Assembly: GCA_003339645.1 (NCBI GenBank)
Contig: QNUV01000041.1
Location: 930,001 to 994,000, forward strand
Direction of reading: 5' to 3'
Source of the DNA: Microbacterium arborescens
GTDB taxonomy: Bacteria; Actinomycetota; Actinomycetes; Actinomycetales; Microbacteriaceae
DNA length: 64,000 bases
Shown: one piece after another, positions 47,364 to 58,701 of the stretch
Position numbering within the stretch: position 1 is the stretch's first letter
Layout of the letters: every line of letters starts with the position of its first letter
The notes under the pieces: generated by a model
What the model was told of the DNA's origin: nothing
Seen by the model: only the letters and a program-made list of their open reading frames with translations
Databases searched by the model: none
Made by a program: the position numbers and the translations under genes

Positions 47364-48037
47364 CGTCGACCGCGGCCGCTCCGGCATCCCCCACGCCCCA
47401 GGAGGCCTGGGACGAGATGCGCGCGGGCAACATCCGATTCGTCGAGGGCGCCCCGCGTCACCCCCGGCAGGACGTCGAGCGACGCCACGAGATCGCCGGC
47501 TCGCAGACTCCGCGCGCCGCGCTCTTCGGCTGCTCCGACTCGCGCCTCGCGGCCGAGATCATCTTCGACGAGGGCCTCGGCGACCTCTTCGTGATCCGCA
47601 ACGCCGGCCAGGTCATCTCCGACTCCGTCGTCGGCAGCCTCGAGTATGCCGTCGCGGTGTTGAACGTGCCGCTGATCGTCGTCCTCGCCCACGACGCCTG
47701 CGGCGCGGTGCGTGCCGCGATCGACAGCACCGGCATCGACGCTCCCCCGCTGCCGCCGCTCATCTGGCGTCAGATCTCCCCCATCGTGCCCGCCGTGCGC
47801 CGCGTCCTGCGAGCCGGAGCCGACGCCGGCGTGACGCCCGAGACCGTCGACCCCGAGGTCGTGGGTCGCGAGCACCTGCGCGACACCGTCGGCCAGCTCC
47901 TCCACGCGTCCGAGCTCATCAGCACGGCCGTCGCCGAGGGGCGCCTGGCGATCATCGGAGCGAACTACCGCCTCGGCGAGGGCGCCGCCGAAGCCTCCAT
48001 CATCCTCGGCGACGTCCACGACGACGCCGCATCCTGA
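47360..48037 (+). CDS. Beta-class carbonic anhydrase
   Basis: Zinc enzyme of 225 residues interconverting CO2 and bicarbonate. Zinc ligands and the Asp-Arg dyad are visible: Cys and Asp-Arg in [28 protein letters not shown], then His and Cys in [10 protein letters not shown]. The rest matches prokaryotic beta carbonic anhydrases of standard length. GGAGGAG precedes the ATG, which overlaps the DUF4245 stop. The fumC gene follows 29 bases later on the same strand and may be in the same operon. It probably supplies bicarbonate for carboxylations. Confidence 0.95.
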   Translation: MTSTAAAPASPTPQEAWDEMRAGNIRFVEGAPRHPRQDVERRHEIAGSQTPRAALFGCSDSRLAAEIIFDEGLGDLFVIRNAGQVISDSVVGSLEYAVAVLNVPLIVVLAHDACGAVRAAIDSTGIDAPPLPPLIWRQISPIVPAVRRVLRAGADAGVTPETVDPEVVGREHLRDTVGQLLHASELISTAVAEGRLAIIGANYRLGEGAAEASIILGDVHDDAAS

Positions 48038-48066
48038 CGACACCACACCGAGAGAGGAACAACGAC

Positions 48067-49461
48067 GTGACCGACATCGAGTACCGCATCGAGCACGACA
48101 CCATGGGAGAGGTCCGCGTCCCGAAGGACGCCCTCTACGCCGCGCAGACCCAGCGCGCGGTCGAGAACTTCCCGATCTCGGGCTCGGGGCTCGAGTCGAG
48201 CCAGATCGCCGCTCTCGCACGGATCAAGAAGGCCGCGGCGCTCGCCAACAAGGAGCTCGGCACGCTCGACCCCGCCATCGCGGACGCGATCGCCGGAGCA
48301 GCGGATGAGGTCGTCACGGGCCGCTACGACGCGCACTTCCCCGTCGACACGTACCAGACCGGTTCCGGCACCTCGTCGAACATGAACATGAACGAAGTGC
48401 TGGCCACCCTCGCGACCCGCGCGCTCGGCAGCACGGTGCACCCGAACGACCACGTCAACGCGTCGCAGTCCTCCAACGACGTCTTCCCCACTTCGGTGCA
48501 CATCGCCGTGACCCAGGCGCTCATCGACGACCTCATCCCCTCCCTCGACCACCTCGCGGTCGCCTTCGAGACGAAGGCCGAGGAGTGGAAGGACGTCGTG
48601 AAGTCCGGTCGCACGCACCTCATGGATGCCACGCCGGTGACCCTCGGTCAGGAGTTCGGCGGCTACGCGCGCCAGATGCGGCTCGGCATCGAGCGCGTTC
48701 AGGCCGTGCTGCCGCGCGTCGGCGAGGTCCCCCTCGGCGGCACCGCCGTCGGGACGGGCATCAACACGCCCCTCGGCTTCCCGCAGAAGGTCATCGAGCT
48801 GCTGGCGGCCGAGACCGAACTGCCGATCACCGAGGCGAAGGACCACTTCGAGGCGCAGGCCAACCGCGACGGCCTCGTCGAGGCGTCGGGCGCGCTGCGC
48901 ACCATCGCCGTGTCGCTGACGAAGATCAACAACGACATCCGCTGGATGGGCTCGGGGCCGAACACCGGCCTCGGCGAGCTGCACATCCCCGACCTGCAGC
49001 CCGGGTCGTCGATCATGCCCGGCAAGGTCAACCCCGTCGTGCCCGAGGCGGTCCTGATGGTCTCCGCCCGGGTGATCGGAAACGACGCCACGGTCGCGTG
49101 GGCCGGAGCATCCGGCTCGTTCGAGCTGAACGTCGCCATCCCGGTGATGGGCACCGCGCTGCTCGAGTCGGTCCGCCTTCTCTCGAACGCCGTGCGCGTG
49201 CTCGCCGACAAGACGGTGGCAGGCCTGGAGGCGAACGTCGAGCGTGCCGCCGCGTTCGCCGGCATGTCGCCGTCGATCGTCACCCCGTTGAACAAGCTCA
49301 TCGGATACGAGGCTGCCGCGAAGATCGCCAAGCACTCCGTCGCCAAGGGCATCACGGTTCGCGAGGCCGTGCTCGACCTGGGCTACGTCGAGCGGGGCGA
49401 GCTGACCGAGGCGCAGCTCGACGAGAAGCTCGACCTGCTGTCGATGACCCACCCTGGTTGA
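48067..49461 (+). CDS. fumC: Class II fumarate hydratase
   Basis: Iron-independent fumarase of 464 residues, converting fumarate to malate in the citric acid cycle. It belongs to the fumarase/aspartase superfamily: [28 protein letters not shown] at the start, [14 protein letters not shown], the [21 protein letters not shown] segment, [17 protein letters not shown] and the signature [12 protein letters not shown]. The start is GTG with a GAGAGGAAC site. Ten bases after the stop begins a histidine kinase gene. Confidence 0.97.
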   Translation: MTDIEYRIEHDTMGEVRVPKDALYAAQTQRAVENFPISGSGLESSQIAALARIKKAAALANKELGTLDPAIADAIAGAADEVVTGRYDAHFPVDTYQTGSGTSSNMNMNEVLATLATRALGSTVHPNDHVNASQSSNDVFPTSVHIAVTQALIDDLIPSLDHLAVAFETKAEEWKDVVKSGRTHLMDATPVTLGQEFGGYARQMRLGIERVQAVLPRVGEVPLGGTAVGTGINTPLGFPQKVIELLAAETELPITEAKDHFEAQANRDGLVEASGALRTIAVSLTKINNDIRWMGSGPNTGLGELHIPDLQPGSSIMPGKVNPVVPEAVLMVSARVIGNDATVAWAGASGSFELNVAIPVMGTALLESVRLLSNAVRVLADKTVAGLEANVERAAAFAGMSPSIVTPLNKLIGYEAAAKIAKHSVAKGITVREAVLDLGYVERGELTEAQLDEKLDLLSMTHPG

Positions 49462-49471
49462 TAATCGGAGG

Positions 49472-50446
49472 GTGAACCCGTCGCGGTCGGAAGCCCGGCG
49501 CGCACGCATCCTGGGGATCGTCCTGGTGATCGTGTGCGCCGGCTTCGTCGTCGCCGCGATCGGTTCGCTGCTGGTCTTCCTCCTGCTCGGAGCAGAGCTC
49601 CCCTGGGCAGCGGTCCTCGTGTTCGCCGCCGTCGGCGTCGGCACCCTCGTCACGTTGTGGCTCGTGGGCTGGCCTCTCCTGGCCACCCCGCCGCGCGAGG
49701 CGGCGGCGCAGGACGCCTTCGATGCGGCGGTCGAGTCGCAGCGACGGCTGCTCGATGACGTTCGCCACGAGCTCAAGACGCCGATCGCCATCGTGCGGGG
49801 GCACCTCGAGCTCGTCGACGCGACCGACCCCGCGGATGTCGACACCGTGCGCGAGATCGCGATCGGCGAGCTCGACCGGATGACGCGCCTCATCGGCGAC
49901 ATCGACCTGCTCGCCTCGGTCGAGGGAGAGCGTTTCGCCATGGACGAGGTCGACATCGAGGGCCTCACTCAGCGGGTCGTCGACCTCGTCACCGTTATCC
50001 CCGGCCACGAATGGGCGGTGGAGGCCACGCAGCGCGGCATCATCCACGGCGACGCCGACCGCCTGCTGCAGGCGTGGCTTCAGCTTGCCGACAACGCCGC
50101 GAAGCACACCCCGGCCGGCACGGCCATCGAGCTCGGCAGCGGCGTCTACGCCGGAGCCTTCCACCTCTGGGTGCGCGACCACGGCCCGGGCATCCCGCCG
50201 GCGGCCCGCCACCGCATCTTCCGCCGGTTCGACCGCGGCGGCCGTCGCCGATCGGCGGGCGGCTCGGGGCTCGGCCTGGCGATCGTCGACGCGATCGCCA
50301 AGGGCCACGGCGGATCCTGCGCCGTCACCGACACCGCCGGCGGCGGCGCGACCTTCACCATCACGATTCCGCTCCGTTCGAGCCTGCGTCTTCCGGCGCC
50401 GGTGAGGGCGGGAGAAGTCGTCCTGCAGCGCAAGGAGATCGGATGA
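49472..50446 (+). CDS. Sensor histidine kinase (short sensor)
   Basis: Membrane histidine kinase of 324 residues. Two closely spaced spans (about 13-35 and 43-65) leave only a few residues outside, so sensing is probably within the membrane or indirect. The HisKA motif DDVRHELKTPIAIVRGHLEL carries the phosphorylated His. The ATP-binding domain has an N box (LQLADNAAKHTPAG), G1 (DHGPGIP) and G2 (GGSGLGLAIVDAIA). I see no HAMP or PAS domain. GTG start. Its stop overlaps the response regulator gene as ATGA, so the pair works together; the signal is unknown. Confidence 0.92.
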   Translation: MNPSRSEARRARILGIVLVIVCAGFVVAAIGSLLVFLLLGAELPWAAVLVFAAVGVGTLVTLWLVGWPLLATPPREAAAQDAFDAAVESQRRLLDDVRHELKTPIAIVRGHLELVDATDPADVDTVREIAIGELDRMTRLIGDIDLLASVEGERFAMDEVDIEGLTQRVVDLVTVIPGHEWAVEATQRGIIHGDADRLLQAWLQLADNAAKHTPAGTAIELGSGVYAGAFHLWVRDHGPGIPPAARHRIFRRFDRGGRRRSAGGSGLGLAIVDAIAKGHGGSCAVTDTAGGGATFTITIPLRSSLRLPAPVRAGEVVLQRKEIG

Positions 50447-51096
50447 CCCGCATCCTGCTCGTCGACGACGAGCCCCACATCATCGCCCTTCTCGAGCGCG
50501 CGCTGCGCACCGACGGGCTCGAATCCCTCGTCGCCGAGGACGGCGAGACGGCGCTCGAGCTGTTCGAGACGGAGCAGGTCGACCTGATCATCCTCGACGT
50601 GGGGCTCCCCGGCATCGATGGCTTCGACGTGCTGCGCCGCATCCGGGCGTCAGGCTCGGCGGTACCCGTCATCATGCTGACCGCGCGCAGCGGTACGAAC
50701 GACACGGTCGAGGGGCTGGATGCCGGTGCGAGCGACTACGTGCCGAAGCCGTTCGTGGTCGCCGAGCTCCTCGCTCGTGTGCGTTCGCGACTGCGCGAGA
50801 GCGCGGGCCCGGCCACCGTCATAACCCGCGACAGGGTCAGTCTCGACATGCTGACCCGCCGCGCGACGGTCGATGGTCGGGACATCGACCTGTCGGCGCG
50901 CGAGTTCGCCCTCGCCGAGCAGTTCCTCCGCCATGCCGGGGAGGTCCTCAGCCGCGAGACGCTGCTCAGCCGCGTCTGGGAGCTCGACTTCGACCCGGGC
51001 TCCAACGTCGTCGACGTGTACGTTCGCTATCTGCGCGGCAAGGTCGGCGCATCGCGCATCGTGACGGTGCGCGGCGAGGGCTACCGCTGGGAGTGA
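50443..51096 (+). CDS. OmpR-family response regulator
   Basis: Transcription factor of 217 residues paired with the preceding kinase. The receiver domain has the acidic pocket LVDDEPH, phospho-acceptor Asp in LIILDVGLPG, Thr in IMLTARSG and Lys in YVPKPF. The C-terminal winged helix (about 125-217) includes LSAREFALAEQFLRHAGEVLSRETLLSRVW and NVVDVYVRYLRGKV. ATG 50443 follows AAGGAG and overlaps the kinase stop. Targets are unknown. A short GC hairpin (51097-51125) follows the gene. Confidence 0.95.
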   Translation: MTRILLVDDEPHIIALLERALRTDGLESLVAEDGETALELFETEQVDLIILDVGLPGIDGFDVLRRIRASGSAVPVIMLTARSGTNDTVEGLDAGASDYVPKPFVVAELLARVRSRLRESAGPATVITRDRVSLDMLTRRATVDGRDIDLSAREFALAEQFLRHAGEVLSRETLLSRVWELDFDPGSNVVDVYVRYLRGKVGASRIVTVRGEGYRWE

Positions 51097-51125
51097 GGCC
51101 GGCCCCGGTCTTCCCGAGGCCGGCC
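51097..51125. terminator. GC-rich hairpin after response regulator gene
   Basis: An 8-bp palindromic stem GGCCGGCC repeated at 51097-51104 and 51118-51125 starts right after the stop of the response regulator and lies 11 bases from the stop of the convergent phoH gene. A terminator for either gene is likely, but there is no T tract. Confidence 0.5.
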
Positions 51126-51135
51126 CCATCCGGGA

Positions 51136-52491
51136 TTAGCTGAGTTCGCCCGCCTCGAGAAGATCGGTCACGAGCGCAGCGATCGCCGAACGCTCCGACC
51201 GCATGAGCGTCACGTGCCCGAACAGGTCGTGTCCCTTGAGCGTCTCGATGACTGAGGCGATGCCGTCGTGGCGTCCCACCCGCAGGTTGTCGCGCTGCCC
51301 GACATCGTGGGTGAGCACGACACGCGAGTTCTGACCGATGCGGCTCAGCACCGTCAGCAGCACGTTGCGCTCGAGCGACTGGGCCTCGTCGACGATGACA
51401 AACGCGTCATGGAGCGAGCGACCCCGGATGTGGGTGAGCGGCAGCACCTCGAGCAGCCCGCGCGCGATGATCTCCTCGACGACGTTCGCGGAGACGACCG
51501 ACCCGAGCGTGTCGAAGATGGCCTGGCCCCAGGGATTCATCTTCTCCTGGGCGTCGCCGGGAAGATACCCGAGCTCCTGCCCGCCCACGGCGAAGAGGGG
51601 GCGGAACACGATGATCTTGCGCTGCTGCTGCCGCTCGAGCACCGATTCCAGGGCCGCGCACAGCGCGAGGGCGGACTTGCCGGTCCCGGCTCGGCCGCCG
51701 AGCGAGACGATGCCGACCTCGGGGTCGAGCAGGAGGTCTATCGCGATCCGCTGCTCGGCCGAACGTCCGTGCAGCCCGAAGACGTCGCGGTCGCCTCGTA
51801 CGAGGCGGAACGAGCCCGGGCCCGTCACCCGCCCGAGCGCGGAGCCGCGCTCGGAGTGGATCACGAGTCCGGTGTTCACGGGCACCCCGCGCACCTCGTC
51901 GCTCGTGGCGACCTCGCTCTCGTAGAGGTCGCTCATCTCGTCACCGGAGAGATCGATGCCGGCGATCCCGGTCCATCCGGAGTCCACGGCCTGCTCGGCG
52001 AGGTACTCCTCGGCGCTGATGCCGAGCGAGGCCGCCTTGACGCGCATGGGCAGGTCCTTCGACACCACCGTGACGGGCTGACCCTCCTGAGCGAGGTGCA
52101 TGGCGACGGCGAGGATGCGGGTGTCGCTGTCGCCCAGCCGCATCCCCGCCGGAAGCACAGAGGGGTCGGTGTTCGTCAGCTCGACGCGCAATGTGCCGCC
52201 TTCACCGACCGGCACCGGGAAGTCGAGACGGCCGTGCTCGACCCGCAGGTCGTCGAGGTGACGCAGCGCCTGGCGCGCGAAGTACCCGATCTCGGGATCG
52301 TGCCGCTTTCCCTCGAGTTCGGTGACGACCACGACGGGGACGACCACCGAATGCTCGGCGAAGCGGAACAACGCTCGCGGATCGCTCAGCAGGACCGACG
52401 TGTCCAGCACGTAGGTGCGCAGCTCCTGGTCGAGCTCCTCACCTCCGCCGTGGATGACGCGACGCTGCTGCTCTGTTGCTCGTGCGGCCAC
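51136..52491 (-). CDS. phoH: PhoH family protein with N-terminal PIN domain
   Basis: PIN-PhoH fusion of 451 residues, also called PhoH2 in actinobacteria. The N-terminal PIN ribonuclease domain (about 25-160) holds the acidic residues [20 protein letters not shown] and [11 protein letters not shown]. The C-terminal PhoH ATPase domain has Walker [14 protein letters not shown] and Walker [12 protein letters not shown]. In mycobacteria such proteins act as RNA helicase-ribonucleases. The start is GTG 52491. Strand and position before the undecaprenyl synthase and DUF4307-greA genes match a familiar actinobacterial neighbourhood. Confidence 0.93.
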   Translation of the reverse strand: MAARATEQQRRVIHGGGEELDQELRTYVLDTSVLLSDPRALFRFAEHSVVVPVVVVTELEGKRHDPEIGYFARQALRHLDDLRVEHGRLDFPVPVGEGGTLRVELTNTDPSVLPAGMRLGDSDTRILAVAMHLAQEGQPVTVVSKDLPMRVKAASLGISAEEYLAEQAVDSGWTGIAGIDLSGDEMSDLYESEVATSDEVRGVPVNTGLVIHSERGSALGRVTGPGSFRLVRGDRDVFGLHGRSAEQRIAIDLLLDPEVGIVSLGGRAGTGKSALALCAALESVLERQQQRKIIVFRPLFAVGGQELGYLPGDAQEKMNPWGQAIFDTLGSVVSANVVEEIIARGLLEVLPLTHIRGRSLHDAFVIVDEAQSLERNVLLTVLSRIGQNSRVVLTHDVGQRDNLRVGRHDGIASVIETLKGHDLFGHVTLMRSERSAIAALVTDLLEAGELS

Positions 52492-52683
52492 AACCCACTC
52501 CCCGCCTCGGGTGTCTCACCCGATTCACACGAGTCGACCAGGGGTCACGAGTCGTGAGAAGGCCGACTCGAACGGGCGCCGTGCCCGTTGCGACGACAGT
52601 ACGGCGGCCGACCGGCACGCCGCCAGCGCGACACGCCCGCGGAGGTTTCGCGACCGTGAACACTGCGTTGCGGACGGGATGCG

Positions 52684-53460
52684 TCAGCCGCCGAAGCGGC
52701 GGTCGCGCGTCGCGAAGTCGCGGATTGCGCGCAGGAAGTCCACTTCGCGAAGGTCCGGACCGAGCGCCTCGACGAAGTAGAACTCGCTGTGGGCCGATTG
52801 CCACAGCAGGAAGTCGCTCAGGCGTTGTTCACCCGATGTGCGGATGACGAGATCGGGGTCGGCCTGCCCACCGGTGTAGAGGTGCTCGCCGATCTGCTCG
52901 GGCGTCAGACTCTCCGCGAGCTCCTCCATCGATCCGCCGCGCTCGTGGTGGCTCGTGATGATGCTGCGCACGGCGTCGACGATCTCGCCCCGCCCGCCGT
53001 ATCCCACCGCCAGGTTGACGTGCAGACCGGTATTGTCCCGGGTGCGGTCCTCGGCCTTGGCGAGAACGCGGGCGAGGTCCTCGGGCAGCTGCGCCGCACG
53101 GCCCACGTGCTGCACGCGCCAGCCCGGCTCGCTCGAGAGCGTCTCGGCCAGCTCGGCGATGATCTCCAGCAGGTCGGCGAGTTCACGCGAGTCGCGCTTG
53201 GCGAGGTTGTCGTGGGAGAGCAGGTAGAGCGACACGACGCGGATGCCGAGCTCGTCGCACCACCGCAGGAACTCGTACATCTTCGCCGCCCCGGCGCGGT
53301 GCCCCTCCGCAGGAGTCGGGTAGCCCGCCTGGCGCGCCCACCGGCGATTGCCGTCGATCATCATGGCGACGTGATGCGGAACGGTCTCCGGCGTCAGGTG
53401 CCGGCGCAGCCGGGACGCATACAGGCGATAGAGGGGTCCTCGTCCGCGGTTCGCAGCCAC
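52684..53460 (-). CDS. uppS: Isoprenyl transferase (cis-prenyl diphosphate synthase)
   Basis: Cis-prenyltransferase of 258 residues adding isopentenyl units to an allylic diphosphate, giving the polyprenyl carrier for cell-wall synthesis. The catalytic Asp and P-loop-like region are in VAMMIDGNRRWARQAG; the substrate region is in RTSGEQRLSDFLLWQSAHSEFYFVE. The start is GTG 53460. Actinobacteria often have two such enzymes, a short-chain (farnesyl-type) and a longer-chain one; which this is cannot be told from sequence alone. Divergent from the hemolysin III gene. Confidence 0.93.
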   Translation of the reverse strand: MAANRGRGPLYRLYASRLRRHLTPETVPHHVAMMIDGNRRWARQAGYPTPAEGHRAGAAKMYEFLRWCDELGIRVVSLYLLSHDNLAKRDSRELADLLEIIAELAETLSSEPGWRVQHVGRAAQLPEDLARVLAKAEDRTRDNTGLHVNLAVGYGGRGEIVDAVRSIITSHHERGGSMEELAESLTPEQIGEHLYTGGQADPDLVIRTSGEQRLSDFLLWQSAHSEFYFVEALGPDLREVDFLRAIRDFATRDRRFGG

Positions 53461-53523
53461 TCCCCTACGTTACTCCCCGCCCTCATGTGAACGCTGGCAT
53501 ATGGCGGCGCGTACTCTCGTAAT

Positions 53524-54249
53524 GTGACCCGACCCGCACCCGATGAGGGCGTCGAGATGCCCCAGCTCCCCCTGTTGGACGCCGCTGCTGCGAGCGCTCA
53601 GATCGAGCTGCGCCCGTCGTGGCGGGGCTGGATCCACGCCGGAACCTTCCCCGTGGCGATCGCCGCCGGCATCGTTCTGATCGTCCTCGCACAGGGCGCG
53701 CCGGCCAAGTGGGCGAGCGCCGTGTTCATGACCACCTCGCTGCTTCTGTTCGGCAACTCGGCGCTCTATCACCGCTTCGACTGGAAACCGCGCACCAAGG
53801 CGATCCTCAAGCGGATCGACCACGCGAACATCCTGCTTCTGATCGCCGGAACCTACACGCCGTTGGCGGTGCTGGCGCTTCCCACCGAGCAGACCGTGCT
53901 GCTGCTGTCACTGGTGTGGGGAGGCGCGATCGCGGGGATATTCTTCCGCGTGTTCTGGATACACGCGCCGCGCTGGCTCTACGTCGCGCTGTACCTCGCA
54001 CTGGGCTGGGCCGCCGTGATGTACATCGTGCCGCTGTTCCAGGCCAACGCCGCCATGATGATCCTCGTGATCGTCGGCGGTCTGCTCTACAGCGGCGGCG
54101 CCGTGGTCTACGCGCTGAAGAAGCCGAACCCCTGGCCGGGACACTTCGGATTCCACGAGATCTTCCACGTGTGCACGGTCCTGGCGTTCCTCTGCCACTG
54201 GACGGCGTGCCTGCTCATCGCGCTCCAGCCCGCATACCACGCGGGTTGA
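53524..54249 (+). CDS. trhA: Hemolysin III / PAQR family membrane protein
   Basis: Seven-span membrane protein of 241 residues in the TrhA/hemolysin III branch of the PAQR family. The conserved metal-site residues are in SALYHRFDW (first His) and, at the end, HFGFHEIFHVCTVLAFLCHW (His cluster). RIDHANILLLIAGTYTPLAVL is the other family hallmark. Despite the name, bacterial members are thought to act in membrane-energy or lipid homeostasis, not as toxins. GTG start. Divergent from uppS with a 63-base gap. Confidence 0.92.
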   Translation: MTRPAPDEGVEMPQLPLLDAAAASAQIELRPSWRGWIHAGTFPVAIAAGIVLIVLAQGAPAKWASAVFMTTSLLLFGNSALYHRFDWKPRTKAILKRIDHANILLLIAGTYTPLAVLALPTEQTVLLLSLVWGGAIAGIFFRVFWIHAPRWLYVALYLALGWAAVMYIVPLFQANAAMMILVIVGGLLYSGGAVVYALKKPNPWPGHFGFHEIFHVCTVLAFLCHWTACLLIALQPAYHAG

Positions 54250-54264
54250 GGCCGGCGCCCGGGG

Positions 54265-54510
54265 TCAGCGGGTATCGGCGTCCTGCTCGCCGCGAGCGGC
54301 GGCATCCTCCTCGTCGAGCTGCTCGCGCACCTCGGCGCGGTACCGGCCGCGCCGGACCCGTCGCAGCATGTCGAGCAGCAGGAGCACCACCGCGATCGTC
54401 AGGATCACGATCGCTCCGAAGCCCCACGGACCGGGGGTGACCGACGTGGGGTCGACCGTGATCTCGGGGATCGGAGTCGCCGCCGATGTGAGCCACAGGA
54501 GGGAGTTCAT
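54265..54510 (-). CDS. Small membrane protein (81 aa)
   Basis: An 81-residue protein with a probable extracytoplasmic N terminus (MNSLLWLTSAATPIPEITVDPTS), one membrane span (about 31-47, GAIVILTIAVVLLLLDML) and a charged cytoplasmic tail rich in Arg then Glu/Asp. Similar small proteins occur beside DUF4307-greA in Microbacteriaceae, from general recollection. It is divergent from the DUF4307 gene and convergent with trhA. Function unknown. Confidence 0.65.
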   Translation of the reverse strand: MNSLLWLTSAATPIPEITVDPTSVTPGPWGFGAIVILTIAVVLLLLDMLRRVRRGRYRAEVREQLDEEDAAARGEQDADTR

Positions 54511-54590
54511 GGTTCCTCGATCTGCGCGAGAAGCGCTTAGCCTGGAAACACCAGCCTAATCCCGTCAGAACCCCCTCGGAGACCGCCACC

Positions 54591-54986
54591 ATGACGACGC
54601 AGCTCAAGCTCGACCAGCGCTACGGTCGGACGCGCGAGAAGCGTTCCCGCCGCATCCTGATCGCCGTCGCGGGCGTCCTCGGCGCGGGCATCCTCGGACT
54701 CGTGGCGTGGACGACGGTCAGCGGGGCCATCACCTCCGTCGACACCGACGCCACCGGGTTCGAGGTGATCGACGAGCATTCCGTCGTCGTCTCGTTCCAA
54801 GTCAGCGGCGCGCGCGACAAGCCGCTCGCCTGTGCGCTCGAGGCGCAGGACACCGAGCACGGCGTGGTCGGCTGGCGCGTCGTGGAATACCCCGCGGCGG
54901 ACGGCGTCTCGCGAGCTTTCACCGAGACCATCCCCACCGTCGCCCTCGCGACGAATGGTTTGGTGACCTCCTGCTGGATCCCGTAG
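54591..54986 (+). CDS. DUF4307 domain-containing membrane protein
   Basis: A 131-residue actinobacterial protein with a short cytoplasmic N terminus (DQRYGRTREKRSRR), one membrane span (about 22-45) and an extracytoplasmic immunoglobulin-like segment with VDTDATGFEVIDEHSVVVSFQVS and two Cys (ACALEAQD, SCWIP) that could pair. The family usually sits immediately before greA, as here, but its role is unknown. The gene is followed by a hairpin at 55004-55026. Confidence 0.85.
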   Translation: MTTQLKLDQRYGRTREKRSRRILIAVAGVLGAGILGLVAWTTVSGAITSVDTDATGFEVIDEHSVVVSFQVSGARDKPLACALEAQDTEHGVVGWRVVEYPAADGVSRAFTETIPTVALATNGLVTSCWIP

Positions 54987-55003
54987 TCTAGGCATTTCTT
55001 GTG

Positions 55004-55026
55004 CGCCCCGGTCGGATGCCGGGGCG
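55004..55026 (+). terminator. Hairpin between DUF4307 gene and greA
   Basis: An 8-bp GC stem (55004-55011 with 55019-55026) with a 7-base loop, 17 bases after the DUF4307 stop and 44 bases before greA, followed by TTCG. It could end the upstream transcript or attenuate read-through into greA. Confidence 0.6.
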
Positions 55027-55070
55027 TTCGCCATAGGCGGCTGTGCGCCGCGCCAGTCCAAGGAGATCAC

Positions 55071-55562
55071 ATGTCGAACGACGCTCCCGTCACCTTCCTC
55101 ACGCAGGACGCCTACGACCGTCTCGTCGCGGAGCTCGAACACCTCTCGACGACGGGCCGCGAAGAGATCGCCAAGCGCATCGAGGCAGCTCGCGAGGAAG
55201 GCGACCTGAAGGAGAACGGCGGCTACCACGCCGCCAAGGACGAGCAGGGCAAGCAGGAGGCGCGCATCCGCACGCTCCAGCAGCTGCTCAAGGACGCCAC
55301 CGTCGGCGAGGCCCCCGAGTCCGACGGCACGGTGCTGTCGGGGACCGTCGTCACCGCGCTCGTCGCGGGCGGCGAGGAGGTCTTCCTGCTCGGCAGCCGC
55401 GAGATCGCCGCCGGCTCCGAGCTCGACGTCTACAGCGAGGCCTCACCGCTCGGCGAGGCGATCCTCGGCCTCAAGGAGGGCGACAAGACCTCCTACACCG
55501 CGCCCAACGGACGCGAGATCTCCGTCGAGATCGTCAAGGTCGAGACCTACTCGGGTCAGTGA
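55071..55562 (+). CDS. greA: Transcription elongation factor GreA
   Basis: Elongation factor of 163 residues that rescues backtracked RNA polymerase by stimulating transcript cleavage. The N-terminal coiled coil carries the acidic tip pair in AREEGDLKENGGYHAAKDEQ. The C-terminal FKBP-like domain includes the SPLGEAILGLKEGDKTSYTAPNGREISVEIVKVE segment. An AAGGAG site precedes ATG 55071. Standard length; converges on ilvA, leaving a 25-base gap. Confidence 0.96.
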   Translation: MSNDAPVTFLTQDAYDRLVAELEHLSTTGREEIAKRIEAAREEGDLKENGGYHAAKDEQGKQEARIRTLQQLLKDATVGEAPESDGTVLSGTVVTALVAGGEEVFLLGSREIAAGSELDVYSEASPLGEAILGLKEGDKTSYTAPNGREISVEIVKVETYSGQ

Positions 55563-55587
55563 CCTCTCGGCTTCGCGCCGTCGTTCG

Positions 55588-56810
<1,223 letters not shown>

Positions 56811-56814
<4 letters not shown>

Positions 56815-57992
56815 GCGTTCTTCCTCCGGTCTCGGGGCACAGTGCTCCAGATCATCTCATCGGGTCGCGGCGCGACCCCGGTCTCCCACGATCGTCGCGA
56901 TATGTAGAGCACGACGACGTTGACGAATGCGGCCAGCGGCACGGCGAACAGCGCGCCCGGGATGCCCGCGATCATCGCTCCGCCGGCGACGACGATGACG
57001 ACGGCGAGCGGATGGACCTTCACAGCCGACCCCATCAGCAACGGCTGCAGGATGTGCCCCTCGAGCTGCTGCACACCGAGCACGATCACGAGCATCCACA
57101 GGGCGATCCAGGGGCCGTTGTAGACGAGCGCGAGGAAGACGGCGAGAGCTCCCGTGACAACGGCGCCGACGAACGGGATGAACGCTCCGAGGAACACCAG
57201 CACCGCGATGGGAGCGGCCAGCGGCACGCCGAGGAACAGCGCGCCCAGGCCGATGCCCGTCGCGTCGATCGTCGCGACGAGCAGCTGCGTGCGGGCGTAG
57301 GTCACGACCGTGCGCCATCCGGTGCGACCCGCGCCGTCGACCGCGGGCCGCGCCTGACGCGGGAAGAGGCGGACGACCCAGCGCCAGATGCGACCGCCGT
57401 CAGCGAGGATGCACAGCAGGATGAACAGCACCAAGAGCGCGCCGGTGGCCACATGACCCACGGTGGATCCGATCGCGAGGGCGCCCGACCACAGGAGCGA
57501 GGCCTGCTGCTCGAGAAAGCCCCAGCCCTGCTTCAACAGGCCGTCGATCTCCGTCGAGGTGAGATGGAGCGGCCCGTCGATGAGGTACTGGCGGAGCTGA
57601 CCGACCGCTTCGACCGTGCGCGCCTGCACGGACGCCCACTGCCGGCTGATCTGCCAGATCGCGAGCCAGAGCAGACCCGAGATCACGGCGATCGTCGCGA
57701 GCACGCTCAGCACGATCGCTGCCCAGCGCGGCACACGGTGCTCGAGCATCCAGAGCATTCCGGGCCACAGGAGGGCGGCGATGAGGATGGCGATGAGCAG
57801 CGGGATGACGAGCAGCTTCAACTGGATGATGATCCAGATGGCCACGCCGGCGGCGGCCGCGACCACGAGCAGCCGCCACGAGTACGCCGTCGCCAGACGC
57901 AGGCCGCGAGGAATGCTCGTCGACGTCTCGGTCGCAACGGTCCGGTTGCGCAGGGCGTCGAGGAACGACCGCCCGACCTTGTCGTCGCTCAT
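56811..57992 (-). CDS. AI-2E family transporter (PerM-like)
   Basis: Polytopic membrane protein of 393 residues in the AI-2E/PerM family. It has early paired spans (LLVVAAAAGVAIWIIIQLKLLVIPLLIAILIAALLW in two halves), a long central extracytoplasmic or amphipathic region, and the conserved C-terminal segment GAFIPFVGAVVTGALAVFLALVYNGPWIAL with LEGHILQPLLMG. Some members export autoinducer-2 or act as Na+/H+ antiporters; substrate unknown here. It ends overlapping ilvA. Confidence 0.9.
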
Positions 57993-58056
57993 CCCGTCAG
58001 TCTAAGACTCCGGGGCGCGCCCGCCCGACCGCCGGGAGCCGTCTCAGAGCGGGTGC

Positions 58057-58623
58057 TCAGAACTGGACGCGCGGGGGCTCGGCGATCGCCGCCCCGTTCT
58101 CGACCTCGAAGAACTCGCGCTCGGTGAATCCGAGGCTGCGGGCGAACAGGTTGTTGGGGAACACCTTGATCTTCGTGTTCAGCTCGCGCACGCCGCCGTT
58201 GTAGAAGCGGCGAGAGGCCTGGATCTTGTCTTCGGTGTCGACGAGCGCCTGCTGCAGCTGGAGGAAGTTCTGACTGGCCTGCAGCTGGGGGTACGCCTCC
58301 GCGACCGCGAAGAGCGACTTCAGAGCCTGCTGCACGTGGCCTTCCGCCACGCCCGCCTCGGCGGGTCCGCTCGCCGACAGGATCTCCGCGCGCGCACGGG
58401 TGACGTTCTCGAACACCGCCTTCTCGTGAGCGGCATAGCCACGAACCGTGTCGATGAGGTTGGGGAGGAGGTCGGCGCGGCGCTTCAACTGCACCGTGAT
58501 GTCGCTCCACGCCTCGTCGACACGGACGTTCAGCGCCACGAGCGAGTTGTACGTCGCCCACAGATAGATGCCGACGATGGCAAACAGCGCGACGACGACG
58601 ATGACCGGGATCAGCCACTCCAT
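58057..58623 (-). CDS. LemA family protein
   Basis: A 188-residue LemA protein: an N-terminal membrane span (about 3-25, PVIVVVALFAIVGIYLW) then a helical domain with YNSLVALNVRVDEAWSDITVQLKRRADLLPNLIDTVRGYAAHEK, the best-conserved part of the family. The end FPNNLFARSLGFTEREFFEVE is also typical. Function is poorly known; many LemA genes sit beside DUF2207 or TPM/HtpX-type membrane genes, which are not seen here. Confidence 0.93.
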   Translation of the reverse strand: MEWLIPVIVVVALFAIVGIYLWATYNSLVALNVRVDEAWSDITVQLKRRADLLPNLIDTVRGYAAHEKAVFENVTRARAEILSASGPAEAGVAEGHVQQALKSLFAVAEAYPQLQASQNFLQLQQALVDTEDKIQASRRFYNGGVRELNTKIKVFPNNLFARSLGFTEREFFEVENGAAIAEPPRVQF

Positions 58624-58701
58624 TGCATGTCCCCTCTCTCTGCGACCAGTCTAACCAGCGCGCCTCGGGCCGAATCCGCCGCGCGGCGGAACTCGCAGGT
58701 C

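Noticed and set aside
52492-52683. Overlapping plus- and minus-strand frames between uppS and phoH
   Set aside because: Both are Arg-rich shadows; the gap more likely holds the phoH promoter and a weak AACGGGC/GCCCGTT hairpin.
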